Assembly (NCBI GenBank): GCA_027563935.2
Contig: CM050447.1
Coordinates: 12,678,501-12,742,500, forward strand
DNA length: 64,000 bases
Direction: 5' to 3'
DNA from: Costus lasius
Taxonomy: Eukaryota > Streptophyta > Magnoliopsida > Zingiberales > Costaceae
The first letter of the stretch is position 1. Every line of letters starts with the position of its first letter. Below the pieces are notes generated by a model. It did not search any database. It was not told the DNA's origin and was given only the letters and a program-made list of their open reading frames with translations. Positions 23,722 through 34,994 of this stretch are shown here, piece by piece. The position numbers and the translations under genes were made by a program.

Positions 23722-24174
23722 ATGCCTCACCTCCGCACACTAATCGTCCTCGTGTTCGCCCTTGCCTTCCTCACCGTTTCCACCACTGGCCGCGACCTCC
23801 CGCCGCTCCACGACGTCGCCGCCGCCTCCGACCTCGAGGCTCGCCTCCTCGAGGCAGTCGGGTATTTCGGCGAGGACGGCGGCGGTATAATGGACTGCTG
23901 GAACGCGCTGCTGGAGCTGCGGTCGTGCAGCAGCGAGATCGTGCTCTTCTTCATCAACGGCGAGTCGTACTTGGGCCTCGACTGCTGCCGCGCCATCCGC
24001 GTCATCACTCGCCACTGCTGGGCCAACATGCTCTCCTCCCTCGGCTTCACCACGGAGGAGTCCGACATCCTCCGCGGCTACTGCGACGCCGAGACCGCCA
24101 CCGGGCCTCCGCCCCCTCTCCCGCTTACCCCGACGGCCGCTCCCCGGGCTGCGGTGGATGATCTAATTCACTAG
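23722..24174 (+). CDS. EC1: Egg cell-secreted protein 1 (EC1)-like, prolamin-like domain
   Basis: Intronless gene for a small secreted cysteine-rich protein of 150 aa. EC1 proteins are stored in egg-cell vesicles and released on sperm arrival to activate sperm for fusion. A signal peptide is clear (MPHLRTLIVLVFALAFLTVS). The prolamin-like domain follows, with six cysteines in the typical spacing (IMDCWNALLELRSC, LGLDCCRAIRV, RHCWANML, LRGYCD) and the FFINGESYLG and LGFTTEESDIL blocks characteristic of the family. The tail is proline-rich and variable. The frame is open upstream to 23560. The ATG at 23722 was chosen because it directly starts the signal peptide and follows a TATA box at a sensible distance. 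The frame is intact. Expression in egg cells is inferred from the family. Confidence 0.93.
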   Translation: MPHLRTLIVLVFALAFLTVSTTGRDLPPLHDVAAASDLEARLLEAVGYFGEDGGGIMDCWNALLELRSCSSEIVLFFINGESYLGLDCCRAIRVITRHCWANMLSSLGFTTEESDILRGYCDAETATGPPPPLPLTPTAAPRAAVDDLIH

Positions 24175-24455
24175 TGTGATTAATTAGCTAGTCCGCCTTT
24201 AATATAATAATGATAAGTTGCATGTGACTCTAAATTGACCGAATCCTAATTTTTACACGTATTTTATACATGTTGCTTTCAAAGCGGGTCGGATCGAAAA
24301 CCCACAATAAGGGCCCGCGTGCCCGACACACAATAAGCAGCAAACCTTAAAAAGGCTGAACAACCCAAGCACGTGCGATTTGCCACTCTCCCAATCTCCG
24401 ACGAGTTTGGCGTGGAGCCAAAACCTTACCCTAACGCCCAAAGCAAGCGAGAAAA

Positions 24456-26617
24456 ATGGCGGTGTGCACCCCGGCTGCCGCGGCTCTGCCCACCTCCTTT
24501 CTCCGACCCCATGCCAACTCCCTCCGCTTTTCCCAGATCTCTTCCTTCAGAGCGCTGCGCGTTGCCCCGGTTCTCCACTTTGCGGCAGGAAGTCGGCGGC
24601 TCGCCGCACTCCCGCGACGCCGAGTCCTTCCTCGGGTTATTAACTACGCCTCCTACTACTTCCTCTCTTTGATTCGATTTCTCCAGATGCACTAGCTTTT
24701 CCACTTTCGCTGATTTTTGATGTGTCACATCTTCAATTCGTCTATTCTTAATCCTCTTCATTTTGTTTGGTGTATCTATTACTGAATGGGGACTAAGCAT
24801 GACTAATTTTAGGGTTGTCGGGCAGGTTCGCTACTGTATTTTTGTTTCTTCAAATTGAGTTATTATGTTTGAGAAACATTCGTCGATACTAGATTTTCCA
24901 CTGTGATAATTCGATCGTGGTAGGTATGTCAAGGATAAATCACAGGCGAAAGTGGGAACGGGAGAAATGGGCAGAACGGTAGAACACATTAAGAGTAAAA
25001 AAGCAATCGTAGAGCAAAGAAGTTTTAGCTATCCTATAGTTTAGCAGGCGGCCACATTTCATTAACTTTTGTTCATTGAGTAGAGGACTCAAACAATTGA
25101 TCGCTCTACCTAGCCACCTGAAACATGGATAAATTCTTGTATGAACTTCCATATCGTTTGAGCGTTCTTTGAAATGCATATTCATTATGAGTTGGACGGG
25201 CATGTGCTTATCTACAATAGTAGCTTTTAGTTTCGTTAATTTGGTTCACAATCATTTTCTGTTTTTGACATGTTTCCATGTCCTTTTGGTTTAGGGAACC
25301 TAATCCAATCTTGCTTCTTTACTCGTCAAAATCTTTGCTGCCAAATCACATGTATTCAAATGTTGGATTTTTAAGAATAAAGTTTATCGATTATTCTATT
25401 TAAATTGAGAGGATAGATAAATTAAGGACTTGGATTTGTCTTTCTCATTTGTAGCAGAAATGTCTGTTACTAAGATGGAATTAGATGGTCAAAAGGATTT
25501 TGATAATACTCTTCCTTTGCTTGGTTTACAGATAGAAGCAAAAAAGCAAACCTTCTCTTCCTTTGATGAATTGTTGGAGAAAAGCGATAAACCTCTGTTG
25601 GTTGATTTTTTTGCTACATGGTAATAATACTTGATTCAATTTGTAGTAAGAATGTTGTATTCCTTACTGTGTAGTCATTGTTTCTGAGCTTGTGTGTATG
25701 TTTAGAACTTCTAATCAGTTTAAGACAATGAAAACCTTTTGGGCTTAACTTCACTGGGAGGAATTGAGGAAAAAGACATTGAATTTGGTTATGCTACGAT
25801 CACGTATTTGCTCAATTAGCGACTGCCACTCTTCTTTTTAATAAAATAACAATTGCTATAGTTATTGCACGTCACTTGCATCACACCTATAAAGTTTTGC
25901 TCTTGGAGTTTGGAGTTTAGTGAATCTGGAAGTTGTATTTGAACAGGGTTTGAATTTCCACATTGTTCCTTCGGTGCATAAAATGCTTTCTAACCTCTTG
26001 AATTTCAAATTTGTAGGTGCGGTCCTTGCCAATTCATGGTTCCCATTCTTGAAGAAGTGAGTGAAAAGCTTAAAGGCAAAATCCAGGTGGTCAAGATTGA
26101 CACAGAAAAATACACCAGCATTGCGAATCGCTACCAAATTGAGGCGCTTCCTACATTCATCATTTTCAAGAACGGGAAGCCCTTTGATCGCTTTGTAAGA
26201 TACACCAAGCACATTATTATCTTTCAGTCATTTTTCCTTTCCATCTTGGCTAGAACATATTGTCATTCTAAAAATTTTACTCATAGTTATGAACATGCTT
26301 GACATAAATAGTAATGTGCTGTGACAATAGAATAATCTCTGTTACTCTTCAGGAAGGTGCCATGCCTGCCAAGCAGCTTATCCAACGAATTGACGATGTT
26401 CTAAAACGTGACTCTGTACCTGATAAAGTAAGAAGTTTAAGTAGGAGTTACTTTTTTTTGGAAGATTATGAATTATATTAGCCAATTTAATATACTCGTT
26501 CTATCAGGAGATTGTTTGCATTCTTCTATCAGCATTCTACTCTTATTCACCGGTATTCCATTTAGTCTATATAATGAATGCTTCAAATGATATCCTCTCA
26601 ATCTTTGGCAGGTTTGA
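24456..26617 (+). CDS. TRXY: Thioredoxin y, chloroplast type
   Basis: Plastid thioredoxin, a disulfide reductase fed by ferredoxin-thioredoxin reductase; y-type members support antioxidant enzymes such as peroxiredoxin Q and methionine sulfoxide reductases. Exons: 24456-24635, 25532-25620, 26017-26194, 26353-26427 and a tiny last exon 26612-26617 (GTT TGA); about 175 aa. Exon 1 encodes a Ser/Ala/Arg-rich transit peptide (MAVCTPAAAALPTSFLRPHA). The mature part has KKQTFSSFDELLEKSDKPLL, the active site WCGPC formed across an intron, KIDTEKY and the cis-proline motif ALPTF. KKQTFSSFDELL is typical of type y. Two points are uncertain: the donor of exon 1 (CGG|gttatt is weak), and whether the last exon is used or the frame reads through to the TAG near 26481. 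Confidence 0.88.
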
Positions 26618-26990
26618 CATGTAGATGGTTTTTGACGAATTTAATATTCAAGATGCCCATCGTGCTGCAGTGAAGTTCATATGTGACAGAACAAAGAACC
26701 CTATGCAAATCTAATAATTCATTTTGTGCAGTAGTTTACTTTGTTGTGTGCAAAATCCCTTAAATTACAGTCTAAATTTCATTCTAGCACTTTGGTGTCT
26801 TATTGCAGCAACTCTTATCTTGATGTGTTGACGCGTTTTTATTTCCGCAGAGGACAATAGCAAAAATGCATGAGATCTTGTGATGATATGTATTTCTGAG
26901 AATTTGATTCTGATAGAATTCGTTCTAAAGCGTTGTTTGCTTACCTTCGTTTGGTAGCGGAATTTTAAGAAGCTTATGTACCTTGGCTAT

Positions 26991-28742
26991 TGTTAGGCCT
27001 GCGGGCCGAATTTGGGCGCGGCCCAAATAAAAGCCCAAACTAGCCCATGATTTCTTAGCCAACCGGGTTGGCGGGTGAAGGAATCGGATCGGGTGCAATG
27101 CCCGGATCCGGAATCGCCAACGGGCGATTTCACGGGCGGTTGCGTGCGTGGGCAGGCCGACGCGGATGGGACGGGGGCATGGGCGCGCGTGACGTGCGTC
27201 GTCTGACGCTGGTGGAAAAAAAGGAGAGAGGACGTCGTCCTCGTCTTAGAGAGCGGCAGAGGAGCTTTCGAAAAAAAAGCTTTCCGGCGGACTTTGGTCT
27301 CTCTCCTTCTCTCCCTCTCCGATCATCGTCCTCGTCGGACGTTCGTCGGCGATGTGGTCTCCAGGATGTTCCGGTGGTGCGGGCGGGTGGAGGAACACCA
27401 AGGAGAGCATCGTCCCCTAGCCATCATTCGCGTCGTCTTCCTCACGCCGCCGCCGCCGCTGCCGTCGCCGGGAATCCACACTTCTAGACTGCCTTGGAAG
27501 GCACGACCGGCAGACACTCCATCGGAAAGAAGGAGCCGGCGCTTGGCGCCGAGGTACTCCTCCTCCTCCTTTGGTTCTCGTTCTCGGCCGCGCTCTCGGC
27601 TCCGGCGAACCCTTCCGTCCCCTGCCTGGCGTGGCCGTGTTCCCCTCTCTGCTCCCCCGGCGAGCCCGCTCTCCTTCTTCCCTTTTGGCTGCCGGCCCGC
27701 CTGCGTGCGGGAACTCCCGGAGTCGATGTCGCCTGCGTGCGACGTTCTCCGCTCGCCTCCCTCGCCGCCTGCGTGCGGCAGCGTTTTCTCTCGTCCGGCA
27801 AGCAACTAGGAGGAGCAACGGGGTTCACTCCGCCAGCTCGGACAATCGGCGGACGGTGTGAGTCTCCCCTCCAGGCGGACGCGTGCGCTCCCTCCCCGCC
27901 AACGTGGTGTGCTCCCGGTGGTCGGCGTCTTCTTCAGCGATGTGGGAGCAGTAGCAGAGGGAAGTCAACGCTACCTCCCTTCTTCGTCCGCCGGTCTTCT
28001 TCCGTCGAGAAGTGCAGCGAGGTGGCGTCTCCCTTGCCAGCGCGGAAGAGTTCCGCCTCCGTCGTCGCCTGCTTCACCAACGCGGAAAGCTGCAGCGTGA
28101 ACCCTCCTCCTCTCTCGACTCGACTCCGTTCGTCTGCTGCATCGCGGCCCCTCCGGTACTCGCCGACGTGCGAGCAGGGCTGCCCCTCTTTCTTCCCCAC
28201 CTCACCTTCGTGTGAGGGTGGACGGCCGGCTTCCTTGGCCAGTTGGCGTACGCACGCGGGGCATGCCCCGGCGCGTGGGTAGGGACGGTTCGTCCGTCCA
28301 CTATCGGTGTGTGCGCGTCTTTGCCGGCTTCCGTCACCGGCGTGCGACGCCGAGAGACGATTGTCAGTGATCGTCGGGTCGATCCGCGGACACGAGAGTG
28401 AGTCCGACTCCCCGACAAGGAACATCCGGCTACTCCATCGGTACTCTCTCCGGCACAGGAACGTGCCCAGAAACAGTTGTGGATTCCGTCCGACGCGATC
28501 GGTCATGGGTGTGTCCCGTTTGGGTTCAAGTGAATCTGGTTTAACCTGACGACATCAATCTCCGGTGAATCATCTACATTGACCTAAACTATGTTGGAAC
28601 AGCAGTGATCCGTGTTGAGTCCATAATCGGGTTGGGAGTTGATCTGGCGAATTGACTCCGTCAGTCGCGCTCAATTCGGCGGTTTCGATCGTTAGGATAC
28701 CTGCGTTGACACGAAATAATTAAAAAAATATTATCGTAAACA
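26991..28742. mobile_element. Solo LTR, 1752 bp, TSD GGCTAT/GCTAT
   Basis: It starts TGTTAGGCCTGCGGG and ends TTATCGTAAACA. GGCTAT occurs immediately on both sides (26985-26990 and 28743-28748); a 5-bp duplication GCTAT is the usual size and the extra G may be chance. There is no internal coding region and no partner LTR. The middle is very GC-rich, and the long overlapping frames on both strands (for example 27494-28282) are compositional. It sits about 370 bp downstream of the thioredoxin gene. Confidence 0.85.
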
Positions 28743-28748
28743 GGCTAT

Positions 28749-29665
28749 TGTTATTCCCCCTACCGTGCCCAAAGAGAGATTTTTCATCATAGACAGCAAT
28801 GTTGCTAAACTCTCGTGAAGGTTCTGACAGCAGTTTGGCACTTTGATCCTTGGACTGCAACAGCCGCTTAGATCCATTGAAGACAATCTGTAAATCTAAA
28901 ATTATTTTCAATTATAATCTGATCAATTTGTTCAAGAGTCAAAATTAATCAGATCAAAACCCAAATTTAATTTAGTATCAAAACTCCCACTTGTATTAAT
29001 TTGGTGCTTGGGTATTTCTTTAATTCTAATTAACCGCTTTTGTCACTATTGTATCACCACTTATTGCTAGAAATGATATTTTTACTAATTTTCTACTAAA
29101 ATATATCTCAATAAGTACTTTTGTGAGCCCATCATGTGCGGATCGTACAAATAATGGTGGCAGCTATTTGTCGGTGATCATTCAATGATCAATTAATGCC
29201 ATGAGATGACACAGTCCAAACTCAATACTTTAATAGGCACATCAAGTCATCAACCATGTTAAAGCTAGATTTGACTTAATTAGCCAATAAAGCGAACGAA
29301 CCTTTGAGCTGCTGTCACCGTCACCACAGTGCAGACTGCAGAGTACCAAATCGAACTTAAGAGGAAAAATCCCGAGTCCTCAACTAAACTACTCCCCCTC
29401 TTCTAGGCCATAACCGAATAACTATAGAGATCGTGGCTTCACACACACAGGCCAAGGACTGATTTTGTTTTTAATTTTTACTCACTGAGAATTAGGTTGA
29501 AAGGTGTTTGAAAAACTATAATTACTGATCAGTAAAATAAATAACAAATACAAAATATATAATAAAATAAATAATAAATACATCTATAATCTTAATTTGT
29601 ATAATTTATTTTTAGATGGAGGCAATTGCCACACACACTTCTTGTTAATTTTATTTTTTTACTCA
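28749..29665. other. Intergenic, no gene seen
   Basis: AT-rich spacer between the solo LTR and the hAT MITE. Nothing recognisable. Confidence 0.5.
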
Positions 29666-29673
29666 AAATCTAT

Positions 29674-30193
29674 TAGGCCTGGCAAAAAATTATACGACCC
29701 GCCAACACGATACGACACGACACGAGTTTTCGCGGGTTTGGGTTTAACATAATCGTGTTTCGTGTCATTATCGTGTCGACCCGTTTATGACACGCTAAAA
29801 TTCGTGTCGTGTCGTGTCGCGGGTTGACCTGTCTAACCCATATATAATATATATTATATAAAATTAATAATTTATAGATAATTTTAATATAGTGAGTTAA
29901 ACAGGTTATTCATGTCGTGTCGTGTCAATCGTGTCGTGTTGTGTCATTTAATAACTTTATATTATAAATCGTGTCAATCGTGTCGTGTCGTGTCGTGTTA
30001 TGTGACACGACCTATTTATTAAACGTGTTAATCGTGTCGTATCGTGTCACCTGTGAAATAAGCGGGTCGTGTCTGTGTTTCGTATATTGACACGTATACA
30101 TAAACGGGTCGTGTTCGTGTCAAGCACAATCGTGTCACGTGTCAAATATGACACGACACGTTATGGCACGCGAAACACGAATTGCCACCCCTA
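29674..30193. mobile_element. hAT-type MITE, 520 bp, TSD AAATCTAT
   Basis: The ends are TAGGCCTGGCAA and TTGCCACCCCTA, a 12-bp terminal inverted repeat with 10 matches. The 8-bp duplication AAATCTAT flanks it exactly (29666-29673 and 30194-30201), which is the hAT hallmark. The interior is packed with CGTGTCGTGTC-type subterminal repeats in both orientations. These are the kind of multiple short sites that hAT transposases bind. No coding capacity. Confidence 0.9.
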
Positions 30194-30314
30194 AAATCTA
30201 TAAATCAAATTAATTAAAAGCGTATAGGTTTATTGCTTTCCTTAATAAACTTATCAATCAATACACCTAACAGTGAAACGATGATTCACAATTCCATCAT
30301 CAAAGTCAAAGAAA

Positions 30315-30424
30315 TAGAATAACCTCCCTGCTAATTGATGTCACTCGGTAATTTCATGATTCACAATTTCATGAATCGGTAATTGATGTCACATCAAATA
30401 GAATAACCTCCCTGCTAATTGATG
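30315..30424. repeat. Short direct duplication
   Basis: The block AGAATAACCTCCCTGCTAAT plus TGATG occurs twice about 80 bp apart (near 30317 and 30397), separated by related TTCACAATTTCATGA-type text. It looks like a small local duplication. Confidence 0.5.
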
Positions 30425-30469
30425 ATTCACAATTCCATCATCAAATTCACAGTTCCAATCATCCTCTCC

Positions 30470-31230
30470 TCTTGCCCCACCTGCGGCCAGCCTGGAGAGG
30501 GAAGGAGAAGGGGGTACGGCCTCTCTTTCTCTCACGGAGACTGTTGGGGACGGGGAAGAGGAGTTGGTTGAAGGGAGACAGTGAGGCGGAGGTCGGTTAG
30601 CGGCAGAGAAGGAGCTTCGGCCTTGAGGAGCAGTGGAGACGGAGCAGTGGAACTACTGGCGGAGAAGGAGCTTCGGCCTTGAGGAGCAAGGGAGCTGGAC
30701 GAGGAGTTGGGAGGTGGCGGATCTGGAGAAGGGAGCTGGGAGTGGGAGCAGGCGACAGGCTAGGAGCAGGGAGCTGGAAGGCGACGGATTTGTCATGCGG
30801 CGGAGCTGGATCTGGAGGGGAGATGGATCTGGACGCTGGGGTGGAGGAGGAGGTCGGCGGAGACAGTTCAGCGGAGGCGGAAGTTCGGCTGGATGCAGAG
30901 GAGGTCGACGGAGGCAGCTCGGCGGAGGCGGGGGAGTTTGGCTGGAGGCGGGGGAGGTCGGCTGGAGGAGCTGGAGGCGGGCTGGAGGCGCTGGACGAGG
31001 CGGGCTGGAGGAGTTGGAGGCGAGCTGAAGGTGTTAGACGAGGTGGAGTGTTGCGCGGAGAGAGGCGAGGGAACAGTGATCGCTGCTTCCGTCAGAATCA
31101 TCGAATTAACTGCTTCTACGGGCCAGCAGATTTTTACGGGTGCGGCCAGCGGGCCAGCAGAAGCAATCCCAAATCATCAAAAATCTCTTATTTCTGCTGG
31201 CCGCACCCGCCAGCAATCCCAAACCAGACC
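30470..31230. repeat. GC-rich repeat-like block with inverted repeat at its right end
   Basis: A purine- and G-rich stretch with internal short repeats (GGCGGAGG, GCTGGAGG) and open frames on both strands. Its right end carries a perfect 14-bp inverted repeat (CGGGTGCGGCCAGC at 31137-31150 against 31196-31209). It finishes with CAATCCCAAACCAGACC, similar to the right TIR of the element in the bZIP intron (GTAACCCCAAACGGGCC). It may be a decayed relative of that element; the left end was not found. Confidence 0.35.
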
Positions 31231-31772
31231 ACAGCCTCTTCGCTTAAGCACGAAAACCTTCCATTTTCATTTACTCCCCTTCACAACCTTCTACTAATCC
31301 CGACTTCAATAATCCAATTCATGAAGTCAAGTTAAGCCACATGGGCAAGCAGTGCACGTCGTTTCAGGTGCATGAACCCACGCACATTAAACCCTTTTTA
31401 TTAACACACCTTTTTCAGGTCGCCTGCTTCTCATAAACTCAACTAGAAAACTTGTCATTATTTTTTGCTTTAGTTATTGTTTTTTTTCACCGACGAATTG
31501 TATTGAACACATAAATATTGTTTGTTTATCCATTGCAGATTAACTAGAATGCATTAAAGTAATTTTATCTCTTGCTATTTTTCCACCAAGTGGGCTTGCA
31601 ATTGTTCCATATAATTCATACAATCAGCCAATGAAATATCGACAGGAGGATAAAAAGAAAATGGACAAGCGAAATCAAGACTTCCCAGAAACTTCAAGTC
31701 AATAATGGCATACCCAATTGCTGTTCACTGTAGATAAGGGCATTCCAGTAACTTCAAAGCTCGATCCCCTTG

Positions 31773-31780
31773 TATAAAAT
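31773..31780 (+). promoter_or_regulatory. TATA box of the ASR gene
   Basis: TATAAAAT lies 91 bp upstream of the ASR start codon. Called by motif and position. Confidence 0.55.
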
Positions 31781-31863
31781 ACCCGTGGGGATCCCTTTCC
31801 CCCAAGCACCCGAGCCTCATCCAATCCCCTTCGTCGATCCACCACTTGCAAAGAGTTCGATCC

Positions 31864-32289
31864 ATGGCGGAGGAGGAGGAGAAGAAGCACCACCACTTCT
31901 TCCACCACCACAAGGAAGAAGAGAGCTCCGAGGTCGACTACGAGAAAGAGGAGAAGCACCATAAGCACAAGGAACACCTCGGCGAGCTCGGCGCCATCGC
32001 CGCCGGCGCTTACGCCGTGGTAACTTATTCACTTACTATTATTTCCGTTCTTCTCCTTGATTGATTAGCCGGCAGATCGTTGGCATCTGACTGACCAGAT
32101 CTGTCTGCATTTGGCCGCCGATCTACGATCGAGCAGCACGAGAAGCACAAGGCGAAGAAGGACCCGGAGAACGCCCACCACCACAAGGTCGCGGAGGAGA
32201 TTGCTGCGACGGTCGCAGTGGGCAGCGCCGGGTTCGCCCTGCACGAGCACCACGAGAAGAAGGACGCGAAGAAGCACGGCCACGAGTAG
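31864..32289 (+). CDS. ASR: ASR (abscisic acid, stress, ripening) protein, ABA/WDS domain
   Basis: Small, highly charged, histidine-rich protein of 102 aa. ASR proteins are zinc-binding, mostly disordered, and act as chaperone-like stress protectants or as DNA-binding regulators in the nucleus and cytosol. Two exons: 31864-32019 (donor gtg|gtaact) and 32137-32289 (acceptor cgagcag), joined in phase 0. Motifs in order: the N-terminal His cluster [16 protein letters not shown], the [20 protein letters not shown] core, then [20 protein letters not shown], and [18 protein letters not shown] at the end. This two-exon layout, with the intron in the middle of the ABA/WDS domain, is usual for ASR genes. 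The start was chosen at MAEEEEKK. The N-terminal half is short compared with long ASRs. Induction by drought or ABA is expected from the family and was not read from the promoter. Confidence 0.95.
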
Positions 32290-32309
32290 CCAGACCTGTC
32301 GTCGGCGAT

Positions 32310-32328
32310 CCCCCCCCCCCCCCCCCCC
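32310..32328. repeat. Poly-C run in the ASR 3' UTR
   Basis: About 19 consecutive C residues follow the ASR stop codon within 25 bp. Long C runs are prone to length error in sequencing, so the exact length is doubtful. Confidence 0.8.
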
Positions 32329-32458
32329 AAAACACTTCCTTATGTTTCTCATGCGATCGCATATTCGCGTGTGGCTTATTATGAAATAAAGTGAACTCGC
32401 GCTTTCGTACTTTTCATTTTGGTGGGGGTAAAATCGTAAAATCATATAATATGGCAAT

Positions 32459-34237
32459 TGTGATGCTCCCGGGATTTAGCACAAATCCCAAAGCACACCG
32501 AGATGGAGCGATGGCGTGACCCCTCATCATCACCCGTGTTGGACGACTCGGGTGTGCGATCGTGTCACTGAGGCTGACACAAGTCCATAGGGCGAGGGTC
32601 GAGTCAAACCACGGAGTGTGTGCTCACACGTGGATGTGGGCTTTCGACTCGACCCATGGACCCCGGATCCTCTAGCACGAGCTTGCGAGCGTGTGCATCG
32701 AAGAGGGTCAACCGTGGGGCGATTCTGAGGTCAAATCGACCCCGAACCGGCACTGAACCGCCCTTCCGAGCTGAACCGAACCGGTTCAGCCGGTTCAGAC
32801 CGCTACAGTGCACGCGTGCACGCGAAAGGGGAGAAATTCCCCTGTTCCTCGTCTTCGCTGGAATCATTGCCGTCCCCCGTCAATTCCGGCCAGCTGGAGG
32901 CGCCTCGCCGGATTTGGAAGGTGGCTGGCGACTCGTGCTTCCGTGGCGAAGACGTTGGCAGCGAAATCGGGCGTGGACTCCGACGTGGACGAGCCTAGGG
33001 CGACGATTGGAGGTCGCCCCGGTGGAAGCGAGATCTCCGGCCAATCACCGGCGGAGATCGCGGTTGCGTGGTCGACGAAGATGGAAATCCCATCATCGTC
33101 GAGGGGAGGTTGTAATCAAGCGATTGGAGAGCTTGAGCAAGGTCTGGCGACGACGAACTCTCGGCGAGATTCAAATCTGAAAACAGAGTTTGCTTCTTCT
33201 TCGTCGGCGACGAGGCTCTGGCCACGGATTCGTCGGCAAGGACTCTCAGATCAATTCACCGGTGCCCTGAGGTAAGGAAGGGTTCATCTCTTCCGGCGCC
33301 GGCAGCCAGACGCGGGAGTGCGATCGGATTTTCCGATCGCCGGTTCCACGCAGCCACAGCTTCCATTGGGTTCAATTTCTCGTCGGCGGCGGCTTCTCCG
33401 GCGGCGACTTCTTCGTTCACGGACGACCAGATCCCGACCCTCCGGCGCAGCTCCGGTGGCCGGACGGTGACGGACGGGAGAGGGGATCATTCCCCTGTTT
33501 CTGCCGAAGTCTCGGCGTGTTTCGGACGCGAGCGGGAAGAGGGAGAAGAAGGGTTTGCGCGCGTGTCGCGCGCGCGTCTCGCTTCGTCTCCGATCGGACT
33601 TTCCGACGCAGCTTCTCGGAGGATCTCGGTGGGCTCGGCTCGTGGAGTGGTGGCACGCTACAAGGGTAAACCCTCCTCGGATCTATCGTGTGTAGTGGTA
33701 GTAGGACGGGTTTCTCGTGTGTAGTGGATAGAGACTTTACCGCCGTCCGGACTTCGTGTGACTTTTCGTCCGGACGGTTCTTTTGCGTTATCTGTGTCCG
33801 CATATGTGTAGTGCGGATTTGTGACTGTTTGCAGGTGCTTGCTTGTTTGCTCACTGCAAAAGTCTTGGACGTGTGTGCCGGCACCCTTGAAGGTGTTCGC
33901 CACCGTCCCCTTGTGATTGCTTGAGGCGGCGCCGGTGCCTATCTCGGCTGTGTAGAGAAAGGAGCGCGGGTTGAGGGAACTTTCTGTGAGTGCAAAGTGT
34001 TTTGGAGAGTCTCCATCACTTTGACACAGTTGAGAGATTTGTATTCGTGTCCGAGGGGCGGTATTCATACCGAACCCTTCGCGCACGTGGTGTGAGGGCT
34101 TGTAGAGTGCTGGACCAGCTTCCGCAACGCGATCCTAACCAGTCGCGGGCCACTCTAGTGTAGGGCTGAGATCTCCGCGAGGGGATCTGCCGGTCGTGGA
34201 TAAGTTTATTATAAAAAAAATAAACTTGCCCATAACA
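32459..34237. mobile_element. Solo LTR, 1779 bp, TSD GCAAT
   Basis: It starts TGTGATGCTCCCGGG and ends TTGCCCATAACA. GCAAT flanks it at 32454-32458 and 34238-34242. GC-rich interior without coding domains; open frames on both strands are compositional. A tandem duplication begins at its right edge. It separates the ASR gene from the DHH-family gene. Confidence 0.88.
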
Positions 34238-34933
34238 GCAATGATGATGGAAATATTATATAGAGAAAAATTAAAAGAAATAAAAATAATATAATTTGTC
34301 GGTCACGACTCACGCGGGTTTAATTAAATATTATATCATTATTATTATTATAAGCTAATTAAATATAATTTTGAGGCTCTTTTAACTCAATTTACTAAAT
34401 ACATTATTCAATCGGCATGTTATTATTTAATATTGAATAATTACTTTTAATACCTATTTATTTATTTAAAAATTTAAAAATTTAAAGAAACTCCTACAGG
34501 CCAAAATTGAGTTAATCTTAACCGCGCTATGAATGGGTCGTATTAAAGCCCAAACAGGCCATTACCTTTACTATTGCGGTCGTCAGCAATGATGATGGAA
34601 ATATTATATAGAGAAAAATTAAAAGAAATAAAAATAATATAATTTGTCGGTCACGACTCACGCGGGTTTAATTAAATATTATATCATTATTATTATTATA
34701 AGCTAATTAAATATAATTTTGAGGCTCTTTTAACTCAATTTACTAAATACATTATTCAATCGGCATGTTATTATTTAATATTGAATAATTACTTTTAATA
34801 CCTATTTATTTATTTAAAAATTTAAAAATTTAAAGAAACTCCTACAGGCCAAAATTGAGTTAATCTTAACCGCGCTATGAATGGGTCGTATTAAAGCCCA
34901 AACAGGCCATTACCTTTACTATTGCGGTCGTCA
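34238..34933. repeat. 348-bp tandem duplication, two apparently identical copies
   Basis: Copy 1 is 34238-34585 and copy 2 is 34586-34933; I saw no difference between them by reading. The unit is AT-rich on the left and ends in a GCCCA-containing, gene-proximal stretch (AAAGCCCAAACAGGCCATTA). It ends about 60 bp before the start codon of the next gene, so the duplication doubles that gene's proximal promoter or leader. Junctions show CAGC at 34236, 34584 and 34932, a microhomology that includes the last two bases of the solo LTR. Confidence 0.9.
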
Positions 34934-34994
34934 GCTACTTTCAGTCATTCAGTGTACTCGTCTGGCACGTGAGCCGTTCGTGCGTCTAAAGTCG

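Noticed and set aside
27068..28549. Long overlapping open frames on both strands in GC-rich DNA (up to 262 aa)
   Set aside because: They lie wholly inside a solo LTR with a clear TSD, match no family, and occur on both strands, as expected from low stop frequency at high GC.
30633..31335. Gly/Trp/Glu-rich open frames up to 218 aa
   Set aside because: Simple G-rich short repeats generate them in several frames. No domain, splice signal or start context supports a gene.
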